DNA of 6,388 nucleotides from Microbacteriaceae bacterium (GTDB taxonomy: Bacteria > Actinomycetota > Actinomycetes > Actinomycetales > Microbacteriaceae), in the NCBI GenBank assembly GCA_009925875.1, contig RFQD01000080.1:1-6388 (forward strand), written 5' to 3'. Numbering within the stretch: the first letter of the stretch is position 1; every line of letters begins with the position of its first letter. A model generated the notes under the pieces. The model was not told where the DNA came from. It saw only the letters and a program-made list of their open reading frames with translations, and did no database searches. Both the position numbers and the translations under genes were made by a program. Of the stretch, positions 5,312-6,388 are shown piece after piece.

Positions 5312-6388
5312 CTAAAAGGGGAGTGGGGCCTCATCTTCTATAAAGCCGGAGGTGTTCGATGTGAGACCTGCCATGAAGCGTTCAACGTCGGGATCGACAA
5401 TAACGTCCGACGGACGAAGCGGCCGGGCGAGATAAAGCCCCTCGAGCGAGGTGATTCGGCTCAGCGCGACATAGGTTTGCCCCGGCGCGAATGTGCGGTT
5501 CCCGAGATCAATCAGGGCGCGGTCATAAGTCTGACCCTGCGATTTGTGGATTGTCACCGCCCAGGCCAGCCGCAGCGGAAACTGGGTGAACTCTGCCACC
5601 ACGTTGCGCGACAGTTCTTTTGACTCGGTGTCGTAGCTGTACTGGTACTGCTCCCAGGTCGCAGGCTCGACCTCGTATTCGTGCTCGTCGCCCACGCGGT
5701 CCTCCACAATCACTTTGATCTTTTCACCCAAATGACTGACCGTTCCCGTCGTGCCGTTAACCCAACGTTGTTCCGAATCGTTGCGCAAGAACATCACCCG
5801 AGCACCCACCTTGAGCGTGAGATTTTCTTCGGCAGGAAAGGAGTTGACCTTGAAATCGCCGTTGATGTCTGCCTCAGCCGTGAGCGCTCGACCGCCCAAG
5901 GTGGCCAGTCGCTCCGCGTTGATTTTGTTTACTTTCTCGTTCGTCGTGCACAACGTCATGATGTCCAAGTCGGGAACGGGCCTCGCACCCGCACGATTCA
6001 ACGCCACGCCGATTTCTTCATCCACGCGACCGTGCCGAACCGCGTTGAGCATCCGTTTAAAGTCATCATCCCGTTGACGGTGGATTTCGGAGAGCTCGCA
6101 ACTCACCAGCGCAGTCTCTGTCCATACTTTTGCATCAAAGAACCATGTCGACGCGTAGTTGTCCGCAAAGTACTGACGCTCTTCTGCCGTGCGAGGCGAT
6201 ACCGGTGCGAGTTGGTAGGGGTCACCAAACATGATGACTTGCACACCACCAAAGGGTTCGCGACGTCGATGACGTGCTTCCCGCAGCACCCGATCGATGC
6301 CGTCCATCATGTCGGCATTAACCATAGAAATCTCGTCAATGACGAGTGTTTCTATCGCTTGGAGCATTTTTCTTCGTTGCGCGGTGAT
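5312..6388 (-). CDS. PIF1/RecD-like superfamily 1 DNA helicase, C-terminal part (partial at window edge)
   Basis: The visible 358 residues form the later part of an ATP-dependent DNA helicase; the gene continues past the window because the frame is open to base 6388 (ITAQRRK precedes the first visible Met). Counting from that Met, the Walker B motif is DEISM (11-15) and motif III is GDPYQLAPV (49-57). EIHRQ (94-98) is the arginine/RQ motif. An SH3-like insert contains KVGARVMF and WVNGTTGTV (186-193 and 202-210). Motif V is AVTIHKSQGQTYD (270-282) and motif VI is YVALSRITSLEGL (299-311). This order fits the PIF1/RRM3-like AAA helicases widespread in actinobacteria. The Walker A/P-loop should lie upstream, outside the window. 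It ends with TAG at 5312-5314, 30-odd residues after the last motif. PIF1-type enzymes translocate 5' to 3'; substrate preference here is unknown. No sign of damage in the visible part. Confidence 0.88.
   Translation of the reverse strand: MTAQRRKMLQAIETLVIDEISMVNADMMDGIDRVLREARHRRREPFGGVQVIMFGDPYQLAPVSPRTAEERQYFADNYASTWFFDAKVWTETALVSCELSEIHRQRDDDFKRMLNAVRHGRVDEEIGVALNRAGARPVPDLDIMTLCTTNEKVNKINAERLATLGGRALTAEADINGDFKVNSFPAEENLTLKVGARVMFLRNDSEQRWVNGTTGTVSHLGEKIKVIVEDRVGDEHEYEVEPATWEQYQYSYDTESKELSRNVVAEFTQFPLRLAWAVTIHKSQGQTYDRALIDLGNRTFAPGQTYVALSRITSLEGLYLARPLRPSDVIVDPDVERFMAGLTSNTSGFIEDEAPLPF

Noticed and set aside
5312..6367. Helicase as a complete gene starting at the ATG at 6367
   Set aside because: The frame is open to the window edge and starting there would leave an ATPase with Walker B but no Walker A, so the Met is internal.
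1..6388. tRNA/rRNA genes, CRISPR arrays, insertion sequences, prophage or attachment sites
   Set aside because: I found no repeat-spacer pattern, transposase, terminal inverted repeats or cloverleaf-like segment; nearly all bases are accounted for by coding sequence.

Overview
The window is a compact chromosomal segment from an actinobacterium, most plausibly a Microbacteriaceae-type organism. Three things point there: the split two-subunit C50 carotenoid cyclase plus a UbiA-family lycopene elongase; a dCTP deaminase carrying the actinobacterial [11 protein letters not shown] motif; and moderately high GC (about 57-62% in the lines I counted by hand). Coding density is extreme: genes overlap by 1-11 bases or are separated by only 3-64 bases, which would fit a streamlined genome. 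The species cannot be named from the sequence.

Layout from left to right: (i) positions 2-52 probably hold the last 16 codons of a plus-strand hydrophobic protein, overlapping the end of crtEb. (ii) Positions 42-4036 are a minus-strand operon, transcribed in the order crtB, crtI, crtYe, crtYf, crtEb, with every junction overlapping by 1 or 4 bases. (iii) A 64-base divergent gap separates crtB from idi. (iv) idi lies on the plus strand (4101-4646). (v) dcd lies on the minus strand (4650-5255), convergent with idi and only 3 bases from it. (vi) A 56-base spacer with short nested inverted repeats precedes (vii) the C-terminal part of a PIF1/RecD-like superfamily 1 DNA helicase (minus strand, 5312 to the window edge), whose Walker A half lies beyond position 6388.

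The pathway reads as follows. Idi balances IPP and DMAPP. A GGPP synthase, not present in this window, would make GGPP. CrtB condenses two GGPP to phytoene, CrtI desaturates it to lycopene, CrtEb adds C5 units to both ends to give a C50 acyclic carotenoid, and the CrtYe/CrtYf pair cyclises the ends. The gene order matches the Corynebacterium glutamicum decaprenoxanthin cluster from crtB onward, so decaprenoxanthin or a close C50 relative is the likely product. The ring type (epsilon, beta or gamma) cannot be decided from sequence reading alone.

I do not see an undescribed system here; all full-length genes belong to known families. The points worth a second look are the absence of crtE from its usual place, the completely overlapping operon architecture with an apparently Shine-Dalgarno-poor crtYe, the very short shared idi/crtB promoter region, a probable leaderless dcd transcript, and small inverted repeats around dcd.
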